Shown here: positions 45,810-52,168 of the stretch, in pieces
Position numbering within the stretch: position 1 is the stretch's first letter
Layout: the number at the start of each line of letters is the position of its first letter
IMG/VR virus record: IMGVR_UViG_3300042691_017990
Location: 1-52,863 of that record
Length of the DNA: 52,863 nt
Strand: one strand, 5' to 3'
From: a virus
Made by a program: the position numbers and the translations under genes
The notes under the pieces: model-generated
Seen by the model: only the letters and a program-made list of their open reading frames with translations
What the model was told of the DNA's origin: nothing
The model's database searches: none

Positions 45810-48314
45810 TTAGCTACCGTAGTATGGCGATTTACCAACAATACCCGTCAACGAAGAGTTATTAACACGATTCCACGACCAGAACAATTCTTGACCAGTT
45901 GTAGTATCATATTCCAAACTGTATGTTTCCCAATTAGAATCAGTCCAGTAATTAGAACCTTGTTGTGGGATTGTAATTGTCTTTTCGTAGGTTAATTGAG
46001 CTGATCTACCAGTTTCAGCTGTTGCCCACCATGCACCAATGTCGTTACTGCTATACAAATTCAAGTTGTATACATCACACATACCACTATTATTATTTAT
46101 GCAGTATAATCTACGTTTAATTGGATTATATATGTTGGTTATGGTGTTGTAGTTTGTCAAACCATTAATACCTTGAAGTGTCGAATAGTTAATTATGTTG
46201 TTATTGTTTAACAAATTCAACGCACTTCCAACCGCGGCATAAGTGTATGCCGATCCATTCCAATATACCTTATACATGGTAAGATTATTGGCATTATTGA
46301 CAGATCCAGCTTGATACGAATCTGGCAACAAATAGAACGTAGGATGTAAGTTATCGGATGCATCCACAAATACACATCTATATCTAAAAAAGTTAGTTCC
46401 AGATGAATATTGTTGATGTGTTGGTGATCCCGTGGTCAATCCACCAATCACGTTAATGTAATTGTTTGTGTCTGTGAATACGATACAATCTTCTGTGACA
46501 CCTTGATTGTTAAAGTTGTGTAGTGCCATGTGACCGCCTTGAAACGATCTACCCAAAGTGCCACCGTCCAATATTTTTGTTACAGCATTTGTGTTTTGAT
46601 TTAGTCTGAACAAATATCCGTTGTTGGTGAAGTTAACTTGATTATAGAAAATGTAATCTTGATAAGTTATAGCTCCAATTGGATATCTGACTGCAAATGC
46701 ATTTGGAGTTTGTGGTCCATAACCAAACGTTCCGTTGATATTGCCGTCAACAGTAAGATCACCAGCAATGTATGTATCTCCAGCATTTGAACCAGAAGCA
46801 CCCACACTGAAAATTGGAGCGTAACTACTAGAACCATAGTCTACATAAATTGCATACTCAGGCAACTTCACAGTTCCAGTCAAAGCTTGTCCCGTGACTT
46901 TACCAACGTGTGCTTTGCTTGAACTAAAACATCTGATACTAAACTTACCAAGCAACGTAGGATTGGTATCAGCTGATGTAGGTGGTTGGAAACCAATACC
47001 AATAGATCCTTCTCTTGATGGAGTGTTTGATGCTAGATATGGCCAGAAATAATATCCAGATCTTCTACTTACAAGACCGTAAGTTTCGGTAGCACTACCT
47101 ACAGCTGTTCTGGTTGAAGAAGAAAATTCTGCACTACCAAGTGGAGCAATAAATGTCAAACTTCCACTATTGATCGATCCAATCGTATATCCAGAAATGT
47201 TTGGATAGTTGATTAGATTCTTTGCATTATTTAAATTATAGAACGAGATCAATGATTGATTTTGTCCATTATATCCTCTGGATGCTACTCTCAATCCGTT
47301 CAAATATCTTGATGAAGATATCTCCAACAATTGATAATTACCAAGGCCTGTGCCATTTGTAATTCGTTTCATTCCCACATTTGACGCAACCACAGACTGT
47401 GAGAAAAATGCAATATTGAAACTGCCACTACCATTTCCAAGACCAACTCCGTCAACTTCATCTGTAGCAGCTGATTTTAAAGCATAACTTGCACTGACAG
47501 CTGTTGTAGGAGTATTGATTACGTTTAATGCACTTCCAGCAAAAACCGCATATGATGCCGAACCATTATTTATACTGTATTCTAAATATGATGCGGTTTT
47601 CGCCACTTGTGTTTGACTAGCACTAAGAGCATATGAAGCGGACGTAGCGGTATCAGCAAAAACAACATTTGTAGAACATGTAAATGCATTTGTAGCAACA
47701 TGTGCATATGATGCAGATTTTGCCCTTGATGCATAACTAGAAGTTCCAGTAAATTGAGCATCTTTTGCTGGACCGGCACCATTCTCCAATACTTTATTAC
47801 CAGTTGCAGAATATACATCTCCATACAACCCACCAAAAAAGTTGCCTGTAACTGTAGCTACTAAGTTGGTAATTCTTCCGTATGATGCCGTGATAGGACT
47901 GTTGAACTCAGTATTACCATTAATCAACACCGAACTACCTTCCAAGAAAAGTGTGTTGGTCACAGTAATACTACCTTCATTACTGACTGCATCAAATATG
48001 TTGGTTCTTATATAGACTTGATTGCCGAGAGCTCCGTCATAGTATGTGTTTATTGAAGGTAAACCACTTGGTCCCACACCCAATTTTGTCAAACCATAAG
48101 AAGTTAAAGTATGTGAAGATGAAACGTAAAAAGACCCAGTAAATTCAACTGTGCTTGGTGGTGCCGAAAATATAGAGTTGACCAAATTACTGAACGTTAT
48201 CTTTTTGGTCACATCACTAGTTACGTCCTGAATTATCAGGAAATCACCAGCCCTACTACCTGTTGTTTCTGGTAGGGCTGGGATTGGTCTCGCTTTATTT
48301 GTTAATACTGCCAT
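45810..48314 (-). CDS. Long tail fibre protein with alanine/serine-tyrosine repeats
   Basis: An 834-residue fibre candidate. Residues ~175-280 hold many degenerate SASYA repeats (GTSSYASRAKSASYAHV; ATSASYALSASQTQVAKTASY), a pattern of elongated trimeric fibre shafts. Around residues 520-830 a beta-rich, Asn/Tyr-rich region with GGTLGRSFQGGHMALHNFN may be a propeller or tip. The N-terminus (TNKARPIPALPETTGSRAGDFLIIQD) resembles that of the next fibre gene (ASPSRAIQSNDYLLLIQND), suggesting a shared attachment domain. The ATATTTAT element lies 5 nt before the ATG; phoH lies just upstream. Confidence 0.78.
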   Translation of the reverse strand: MAVLTNKARPIPALPETTGSRAGDFLIIQDVTSDVTKKITFSNLVNSIFSAPPSTVEFTGSFYVSSSHTLTSYGLTKLGVGPSGLPSINTYYDGALGNQVYIRTNIFDAVSNEGSITVTNTLFLEGSSVLINGNTEFNSPITASYGRITNLVATVTGNFFGGLYGDVYSATGNKVLENGAGPAKDAQFTGTSSYASRAKSASYAHVATNAFTCSTNVVFADTATSASYALSASQTQVAKTASYLEYSINNGSASYAVFAGSALNVINTPTTAVSASYALKSAATDEVDGVGLGNGSGSFNIAFFSQSVVASNVGMKRITNGTGLGNYQLLEISSSRYLNGLRVASRGYNGQNQSLISFYNLNNAKNLINYPNISGYTIGSINSGSLTFIAPLGSAEFSSSTRTAVGSATETYGLVSRRSGYYFWPYLASNTPSREGSIGIGFQPPTSADTNPTLLGKFSIRCFSSSKAHVGKVTGQALTGTVKLPEYAIYVDYGSSSYAPIFSVGASGSNAGDTYIAGDLTVDGNINGTFGYGPQTPNAFAVRYPIGAITYQDYIFYNQVNFTNNGYLFRLNQNTNAVTKILDGGTLGRSFQGGHMALHNFNNQGVTEDCIVFTDTNNYINVIGGLTTGSPTHQQYSSGTNFFRYRCVFVDASDNLHPTFYLLPDSYQAGSVNNANNLTMYKVYWNGSAYTYAAVGSALNLLNNNNIINYSTLQGINGLTNYNTITNIYNPIKRRLYCINNNSGMCDVYNLNLYSSNDIGAWWATAETGRSAQLTYEKTITIPQQGSNYWTDSNWETYSLEYDTTTGQELFWSWNRVNNSSLTGIVGKSPYYGS

Positions 48315-48319
48315 ATGTT

Positions 48320-48327
48320 ATAAATAT
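48320..48327 (-). promoter_or_regulatory. ATATTTAT element before long fibre gene
   Basis: Coding strand reads TATATTTATAACAT before the ATG at 48314, in the 22-bp gap after the phoH stop. Confidence 0.55.
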
Positions 48328-48336
48328 AATTATCAA

Positions 48337-49047
48337 TCAGGTAAACTTTTTGAGTTTTTTTAATATAAATTTGACAAGACCACTTCTCACTACATCATCT
48401 TCGTCAAACCTGAATATATGGATGCCATTCTCACGACTTTCTGCGTCGTCGAACACATTCATAATGGCAGTCAAACCACTCTTACCGTTGATATCACTTT
48501 GATCTGGGTCACCACAAACATACAACTTACTGAATTCACCTACTCTTGTGACCAAAGTGATTAGTTCCTTCTTGGTCATGTTTTGTGCTTCGTCGGCAAC
48601 TATACATTTAGCATTCCAGTTTAGACCACGAAGAAAGTTAACTGGTGCTCCATGGATACGTTCTTCCTTTTTAAGCTTTTCGATGTCATGTTTAGGCAAC
48701 ATTTCTTCAAGCTTATCAACGAGTGGTTGTATATATGGACTCATCTTGTCGTCCATTTCACCAGGCAAAAATCCCAACTTGCTGTCACTGCTTTCGACAG
48801 CTGTTCTGATATAAATCAGTTCGCTTACACGTTTATCATTAATAAGATGTAAACCGGCAAGAATTGCAGTGTATGTTTTTGATGTTCCGGCTGGACCGGC
48901 TACAAATACTAGTTTTGTGTTTTTGTCTCGTAATACTTCTATGAGCTGTTTTTGTTTTTCAGTTAAGTCTACACTTTTAATTTGGATTGAGTCCCTTATT
49001 TTTGGATTTTGGGGAACTTTTGGACTTGTGTCTTTTTTCTTGCTCAT
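48337..49047 (-). CDS. phoH: PhoH-like P-loop ATPase
   Basis: A 236-residue PhoH family ATPase/predicted RNA helicase-like enzyme. Walker A is GPAGTSKT at residues 51-58, Walker B CIVADE at 148-153, and YVCGDPDQSD supplies the sensor region. phoH is one of the most frequent auxiliary genes of marine and freshwater phages; its role in infection remains unclear despite the link to phosphate starvation in bacteria. It overlaps the preceding small gene by 71 bp. Confidence 0.9.
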   Translation of the reverse strand: MSKKKDTSPKVPQNPKIRDSIQIKSVDLTEKQKQLIEVLRDKNTKLVFVAGPAGTSKTYTAILAGLHLINDKRVSELIYIRTAVESSDSKLGFLPGEMDDKMSPYIQPLVDKLEEMLPKHDIEKLKKEERIHGAPVNFLRGLNWNAKCIVADEAQNMTKKELITLVTRVGEFSKLYVCGDPDQSDINGKSGLTAIMNVFDDAESRENGIHIFRFDEDDVVRSGLVKFILKKLKKFT

Positions 49048-49351
49048 TAGGTTTTTCTTGGTTAATTATCTTTTGAAGGTTCAAAACACGTTCACAGAAT
49101 TCATATTGTTCCGTGTTAATATAGTAGTTGTAAATGTTGTCCAAGTTCTCTTTGAACGTAGATATATTCAAAACCACTATAAAATCAGTTTTACTGAAAT
49201 TGAAAACCTCAACATTTGATAAATTGTTTTTTAATGCAAATTCTATGGCGGTGACAACTTGTTCTGTCAACTCCGATTTATGCTTTATAACAAACTCCTC
49301 CATCGACTTAAACTCCGATGGTATCATTTTTGGTTGAAACCTCTTTGCCAT
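48977..49351 (-). CDS. Hypothetical protein upstream of phoH
   Basis: A 124-residue protein with a mixed alpha/beta core (EQVVTAIEFALKNNLSNVEVF; DFIVVLNISTFKENLDNIYNYY) and a basic, Lys/Ser-rich tail (EQEKRHKSKSSPKSKNKG). The layout, with helix-strand elements and repeated aromatic pairs, recalls small phage proteins encoded beside phoH, but I recognise no family. Its last 71 bp overlap phoH. The ATATTTAT element precedes the ATG by 4 nt. Confidence 0.65.
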   Translation of the reverse strand: MAKRFQPKMIPSEFKSMEEFVIKHKSELTEQVVTAIEFALKNNLSNVEVFNFSKTDFIVVLNISTFKENLDNIYNYYINTEQYEFCERVLNLQKIINQEKPNEQEKRHKSKSSPKSKNKGLNPN

Positions 49352-49355
49352 GTTA

Positions 49356-49363
49356 ATAAATAT
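49356..49363 (-). promoter_or_regulatory. ATATTTAT element after terminator 49382-49403
   Basis: Coding strand reads GATATTTATTAACATG, placing the element 4 nt before the ATG at 49351 and 18 nt after the terminator stem. Confidence 0.55.
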
Positions 49364-49381
49364 CTACCGCAAAAATAATAA

Positions 49382-49403
49382 GGGCGCCATAATTTTGGCG
49401 CCC
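49382..49403 (-). terminator. Rho-independent terminator
   Basis: Perfect 8-bp stem GGGCGCCA/TGGCGCCC with a 6-nt loop; the minus-strand trailer is TTATTATTTTTG. It lies 32 bp after the stop of the 76-residue gene. Confidence 0.85.
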
Positions 49404-49435
49404 TCATCATTTAACCAAGTTGTATCTACTATTTA

Positions 49436-49666
49436 TTAGACAGCTTTCTTCTTACCCGTCTTGCCTTTGACCTTCTTCGTCTCACTAGACTTCTCTGGTG
49501 TTTGTGCTGTATCTCCGCTAGTCAATTGAGCAAGTCTAAACTTTGCCGTGGATCTCCAAGACTGTTTGGTTCGTTCTGATGCAAACTCAAAATTTCTGCC
49601 CTTTGACAACAAGGTCGAAACTTCTGATTCAGAATTTGCGGTCTTAATTTGTTCACGTAGTCCCAT
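49436..49666 (-). CDS. Small basic hypothetical protein
   Basis: A 76-residue protein with an N-terminal helical part (LREQIKTANSESEVSTLLSK) and a Lys-rich C-terminus (KKVKGKTGKKKAV), so possibly nucleic-acid binding. No family recognised. It is followed by a strong terminator and begins 2 bp after the stop of the 68-residue gene. Confidence 0.55.
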   Translation of the reverse strand: MGLREQIKTANSESEVSTLLSKGRNFEFASERTKQSWRSTAKFRLAQLTSGDTAQTPEKSSETKKVKGKTGKKKAV

Positions 49667-49668
49667 AA

Positions 49669-49875
49669 TTATCTACCTTTCCTTGAGAGGTTAACGATTT
49701 CCAACTTACTACCATCTGGCCAACGAGTAATAACTTTGTTCCAGTGATCAAATTCTGGTTGTGCCTCACTACGGTTCGTATATTCCTCATCAGAAACACG
49801 AGCGCCATTTCGCAACACAACAAAACGATCAACTGACTCATTAATATTTTCGTTTTTCTTAATCTTAGTTTGCAT
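49669..49875 (-). CDS. Small hypothetical protein
   Basis: A 68-residue protein: ESVDRFVVLRNGARVSDEEY looks like a short beta-hairpin, followed by WNKVITRWPDGSKLEIV. Not recognised. It is transcribed with the 76-residue gene (2-bp gap). Confidence 0.5.
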   Translation of the reverse strand: MQTKIKKNENINESVDRFVVLRNGARVSDEEYTNRSEAQPEFDHWNKVITRWPDGSKLEIVNLSRKGR

Positions 49876-49922
49876 GTATTCTTATATGTGTTATTATGTT
49901 ATAGCATTGATATAATTAGTTA

Positions 49923-49947
49923 CTGTGGGGATTATCAGTCCCTACAG
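49923..49947. other. Stem-loop in 49876-49979 intergenic gap
   Basis: Nine-pair stem CTGTGGGGA/TCCCTACAG (one G-T pair) with a 7-nt loop. There is no adjacent T-tract on either strand, so it could be a processing or regulatory hairpin rather than a standard terminator. Confidence 0.5.
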
Positions 49948-49979
49948 GGTCGTTACAATATCACTTAGATGAATGTGTG

Positions 49980-50372
49980 TCAATCGATTTCCATTGATTT
50001 ATTGTAATACTCAACGTCTTTGTGTTTAACCACAGCATCTGGATAAACACACCTTTGTTCACCCAATGTTTTATTGTAAATCTTTACTCCGCCATGCGGA
50101 TATGTTGGTTCACCCGGTCGATGATACTGAACCAAATAAATTTCATGACTGTCTGGATATATAGACGACAATATCTTACGTCCCTTTTCAGTCATATGAT
50201 CTACCGCCAATTCGGTTGGAATATTCTTGTAGATTTTGAATGGATTGCCGTTAGCACTATATGTCTTGTTAACAACTTCCAAACCTTTTGTCAACTTAGA
50301 TATCTCACGGTCAACAACAATATCTTTCTTTATACGTTTCTTACGTTTGACTTTTTCTTTGATCTTTGCCAT
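49980..50372 (-). CDS. Hypothetical protein with basic N-terminus
   Basis: A 130-residue protein. The N-terminus is strongly basic (KIKEKVKRKKRIKKD); the rest, from LAVDHMTEKGRKILSSIYPD through YLVQYHRPGEPTYPHGGVKIY, looks like a compact alpha/beta domain. No family recognised. It is divergent from the small plus-strand gene at 50386, with only 13 bp between the two start codons. Confidence 0.6.
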   Translation of the reverse strand: MAKIKEKVKRKKRIKKDIVVDREISKLTKGLEVVNKTYSANGNPFKIYKNIPTELAVDHMTEKGRKILSSIYPDSHEIYLVQYHRPGEPTYPHGGVKIYNKTLGEQRCVYPDAVVKHKDVEYYNKSMEID

Positions 50373-50385
50373 GATACTTAATTAT

Positions 50386-50493
50386 ATGAAGAAAAAATTA
50401 AATGTCAAGACGGAAGAGTTTATAAATAGCATCCGATTGACAACTGATAAGGATCGTAAACCCAAAAAGAAACGTGTTAAAAAACAAAAATGA
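50386..50493 (+). CDS. Lysine-rich 35-residue mini-protein (plus strand)
   Basis: Reads MKKKLNVKTEEFINSIRL and ends KKKRVKKQK. Strongly basic, one of only two likely plus-strand genes. It begins 13 bp from the divergent gene at 50372 and ends 2 bp before the convergent gene at 50496. The neat fit between neighbours supports it, but it is short and has no recognisable family. Confidence 0.45.
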   Translation: MKKKLNVKTEEFINSIRLTTDKDRKPKKKRVKKQK

Positions 50494-50495
50494 TA

Positions 50496-50675
50496 TTACG
50501 GAGTTGTAGCCGTAGATTCTTCTACAACAGCCTTGATTTCGTTTTCAATTTCCTTGATCTTTTCCTTGTATCCGGCTGCTACATCCTTAAAGTCCTTCTT
50601 TACGAAGAGAAGCTTCTCGGTTAGTTCGTATACTTTCTTTTGTGCGTCTGCTTTGTTTAATTTGAGTTGGCTCAT
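50496..50675 (-). CDS. Small helical protein, 59 residues
   Basis: Reads MSQLKLNKADAQKKVYELTE and ends VVEESTATTP. It is predicted as two amphipathic helices with Lys/Glu heptads, a probable coiled coil. Its ATG overlaps the stop of the upstream ADP-ribosyltransferase-like gene as ATGA, supporting coupled translation. Function unknown; it could be a partner or regulator of that protein. Confidence 0.65.
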   Translation of the reverse strand: MSQLKLNKADAQKKVYELTEKLLFVKKDFKDVAAGYKEKIKEIENEIKAVVEESTATTP

Positions 50676-51085
50676 AACTTTGATAAATCTATAATTTGTT
50701 TTACTGCTTCTAACGGTATATAACTAGTAACAAAGTTGCCTGGATCAACACTTTTTAAATCGGGTAACTTATTTTTATCTACGACGATTATGACTCCCTC
50801 TTTCTTATCACGATAGTTTACCAAAGCAAATCTAGCACTCAATTTGAAATCGCTAGCTAGATAACTACCATAGATGTTACGTGTGTTACCTTTACCCTTC
50901 GAAGTTACTCTGCCATGCTTTTGTAATAGATCCAACTCCTTCTTGGACATGCCTCTGAACAAATCGTCTGACGAAAAGTTATTGTATGTATCAAGTGTGT
51001 CAGCAATATGCTTGAGTTCGCCTTGAGGCTCCCAAATCAAATAATCATATATGCTAGCTTCGTATAGCAAACTGTAGGATTTCAT
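50672..51085 (-). CDS. ADP-ribosyltransferase-like protein with capsid-leader-like N-terminus
   Basis: A 137-residue protein. DLFRGMSKKEL (R44 in LFRG) matches the first beta strand of ADP-ribosyltransferase (ART) folds; GSYLASDFKLSARFAL (residues 73-88) matches the second block (Y/S-x-A-S/T-D...A..FA); EGVIIVVDKNKLPDL the core strands; and SYIPLEAVKQIIDL at the end carries E124 as a candidate catalytic Glu. The family call is by pattern only and could be wrong. The N-terminus MKSYSLLYE/A fits the T4 capsid-targeting pattern with L-x-E cleavage, and T4 packages the ART Alt in the same way. The gene is coupled to the 59-residue helical gene. Confidence 0.5.
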   Translation of the reverse strand: MKSYSLLYEASIYDYLIWEPQGELKHIADTLDTYNNFSSDDLFRGMSKKELDLLQKHGRVTSKGKGNTRNIYGSYLASDFKLSARFALVNYRDKKEGVIIVVDKNKLPDLKSVDPGNFVTSYIPLEAVKQIIDLSKL

Positions 51086-51090
51086 TGAAT

Positions 51091-51098
51091 ATAAATAT
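51091..51098. promoter_or_regulatory. Shared ATAAATAT/ATATTTAT element between divergent genes
   Basis: Lies in the 23-bp gap between the minus ATG at 51085 (5 nt away) and the plus ATG at 51109 (10 nt away). The sequence is nearly palindromic (GTATATTTATATTC), so it could serve both directions. Confidence 0.45.
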
Positions 51099-51108
51099 AC
51101 TTATAGTT

Positions 51109-51327
51109 ATGGACTCTGTTAATTTTCATGACATCGAAATCAACAATCACAAAATAACCATATGGGATGACCGTTTTGTTGTATTAAGACATCCAGAAAA
51201 ATGTGATTTGTATGAAGATGAACATTGTAGAGAACACATGGTGAAGTATCTAACAGATGAAGGTTATATAGATCCTACCAACAAAAACTGTCTAATATTT
51301 GATAGTTACATTGACTTCGAACCATAA
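51109..51327 (+). CDS. Small acidic hypothetical protein (plus strand)
   Basis: A 72-residue protein starting MDSVNFHDIEINNHKITIWD and containing CDLYEDEHCREHMVKYLTDEGYIDP. His/Cys/Asp-rich and acidic, beta-hairpin then helix in appearance; no family recognised. The ATG at 51109 is preferred to one at 51085, which would overlap the divergent start. The open frame ends 6 bp before the terminator stem shared with the tmRNA. Confidence 0.6.
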   Translation: MDSVNFHDIEINNHKITIWDDRFVVLRHPEKCDLYEDEHCREHMVKYLTDEGYIDPTNKNCLIFDSYIDFEP

Positions 51328-51332
51328 AAAAA

Positions 51333-51351
51333 CCCCGAGCATAGCCCGGGG
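51333..51351 (-). terminator. Terminator of the tmRNA transcript
   Basis: Stem CCCCGAGC/GCCCGGGG with a 3-nt loop and one A-C mismatch; the minus-strand trailer has seven T. It lies 14 nt past the tmRNA 3' CCA. On the plus strand it lies just after the 72-residue gene, but the T-tract there is weak. Confidence 0.88.
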
Positions 51352-51364
51352 TTATAAGTTAAAA

Positions 51365-51749
51365 TGGTGGACGCGGCGAGAATCGAACTCGCGTCTTTAA
51401 GAAGTGATCCATACCAGACTACACGCTTGTATGATTTGAATTTGATAGGAAACAGAATCTAAATCATCAAAAATCCGTTTCTTAAGATTTACAGAATGGT
51501 AGATTGGATGAGCAAATCAATCATTCCAATTATAGTTCGATGATAACACCCAACCAACTATCGAACAGTCATTAGTCAAGTGTGCAACCTTTAATTAGGC
51601 TGCGAGTGCTGCAACTTCTCCATAAGAGAAGTCATAGCTAACCACGTTTTCTTCAGCAGTTATGTTTTGATAGACGTTTAAAGAGGCCAACTATCATCCT
51701 CTACGTGCCTAGCATGAACGCATCCTTAAATCGAAACCTGAACGCGCCC
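51365..51749 (-). ncRNA. ssrA: tmRNA (ssrA), phage-encoded
   Basis: A 385-nt transfer-messenger RNA for ribosome rescue and tagging of stalled proteins. The ends form a 7-bp acceptor stem (5' GGGCGCG with 3' CGCGTCC, then ACCA), and the 3' T-arm contains GAGTTCGATTCTC. The tag frame opens at an Ala GCT resume codon at 51657 and ends at TAA (51597-51595), giving AEENVVSYDFSYGEVAALAA, 20 residues ending in the degradation-type ALAA. The 3' half carries several hairpins expected for pseudoknots. Encoded CCA and an intrinsic terminator follow. Confidence 0.93.
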
Positions 51750-51771
51750 ATTAAATTTTAAAGAACAAAAA

Positions 51772-51843
51772 TGGTAGCTGGTATGGGTGCTGCCCCCACT
51801 TAACAAACCTTATGAGGATTCGTCGTTTGCTGAAACCCCAGCC
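51772..51843 (-). other. Structured, CCA-ending 72-nt spacer between tRNA and tmRNA
   Basis: The minus strand begins GGCTGGGG and ends ACCAGCTACCA; GCTGG pairs with CCAGC at the ends, TGGG-N7-CCCA forms an internal 3' arm, and GCTG-N6-CAGC an alternative 5' hairpin. It has tRNA-like length and a CCA end, but no TTCGA loop or convincing anticodon arm. Confidence 0.35.
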
Positions 51844-51853
51844 ATTCTAAAAT

Positions 51854-51927
51854 TGGAGCGGGTAGCGGGAATCGAACCCGCATAATCAGTTTGGAAGACT
51901 GACACTCTACCATTGAGCTATACCCGC
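51854..51927 (-). tRNA. tRNA-Gly(UCC)
   Basis: Complete cloverleaf: acceptor GCGGGTA/TACCCGC, anticodon loop CTTCCAA with anticodon TCC, T-loop TTCGATT, discriminator T and encoded CCA (74 nt with CCA). It reads GGA, a codon common in this AT-rich genome. It is the only certain tRNA in the window and lies 104 nt upstream of the tmRNA 5' end on the same strand. Confidence 0.95.
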
Positions 51928-51933
51928 ATTCTA

Positions 51934-51941
51934 ATAAATAT
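51934..51941 (-). promoter_or_regulatory. ATATTTAT element before tRNA-Gly
   Basis: Coding strand reads ATATTTAT starting at the last base of the upstream stop codon, 6 nt before the mature tRNA 5' end. No start codon is involved here, which argues for a transcriptional rather than a translational signal. Confidence 0.5.
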
Positions 51942-52168
51942 TATTCGGTCAACACAAGAACTTCATATTCGTAATTGTGATTTTCCTTAAACATATCACA
52001 ATACTTTTTTGCTGACTTCTCGGTCAAAAAAACCTTATGAATTGATCGTTCACTGTCACCATTACGGACAACATATACCGTAATTGGCAAGATCTTTTCT
52101 TCCTTGATAATTTCACTTGCAACCAAAATGTTGCCAATCAAAATCAACGATATCAATAGTTTCTTCAT
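51941..52168 (-). CDS. Small exported protein with signal peptide
   Basis: A 75-residue protein. MKKLLISLILIGNILVASEI is a typical short signal peptide with a likely cleavage site around residues 17-18; the mature part (ITVYVVRNGDSERSIHKVFL; KSAKKYCDMFKENHNYEY) is a small alpha/beta domain with one Cys. No family recognised. There is no Shine-Dalgarno; a promoter-like TTGACA/TAGACT pair sits directly before the ATG. A secreted or periplasmic role during infection, such as envelope modification or exclusion, is possible. Confidence 0.65.
   Translation of the reverse strand: MKKLLISLILIGNILVASEIIKEEKILPITVYVVRNGDSERSIHKVFLTEKSAKKYCDMFKENHNYEYEVLVLTE

Noticed and set aside
51772-51843. Second tRNA gene
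   Set aside because: Length and CCA end fit, but there is no TTC-type T-loop, no credible anticodon stem, and the acceptor stem has a mismatch.
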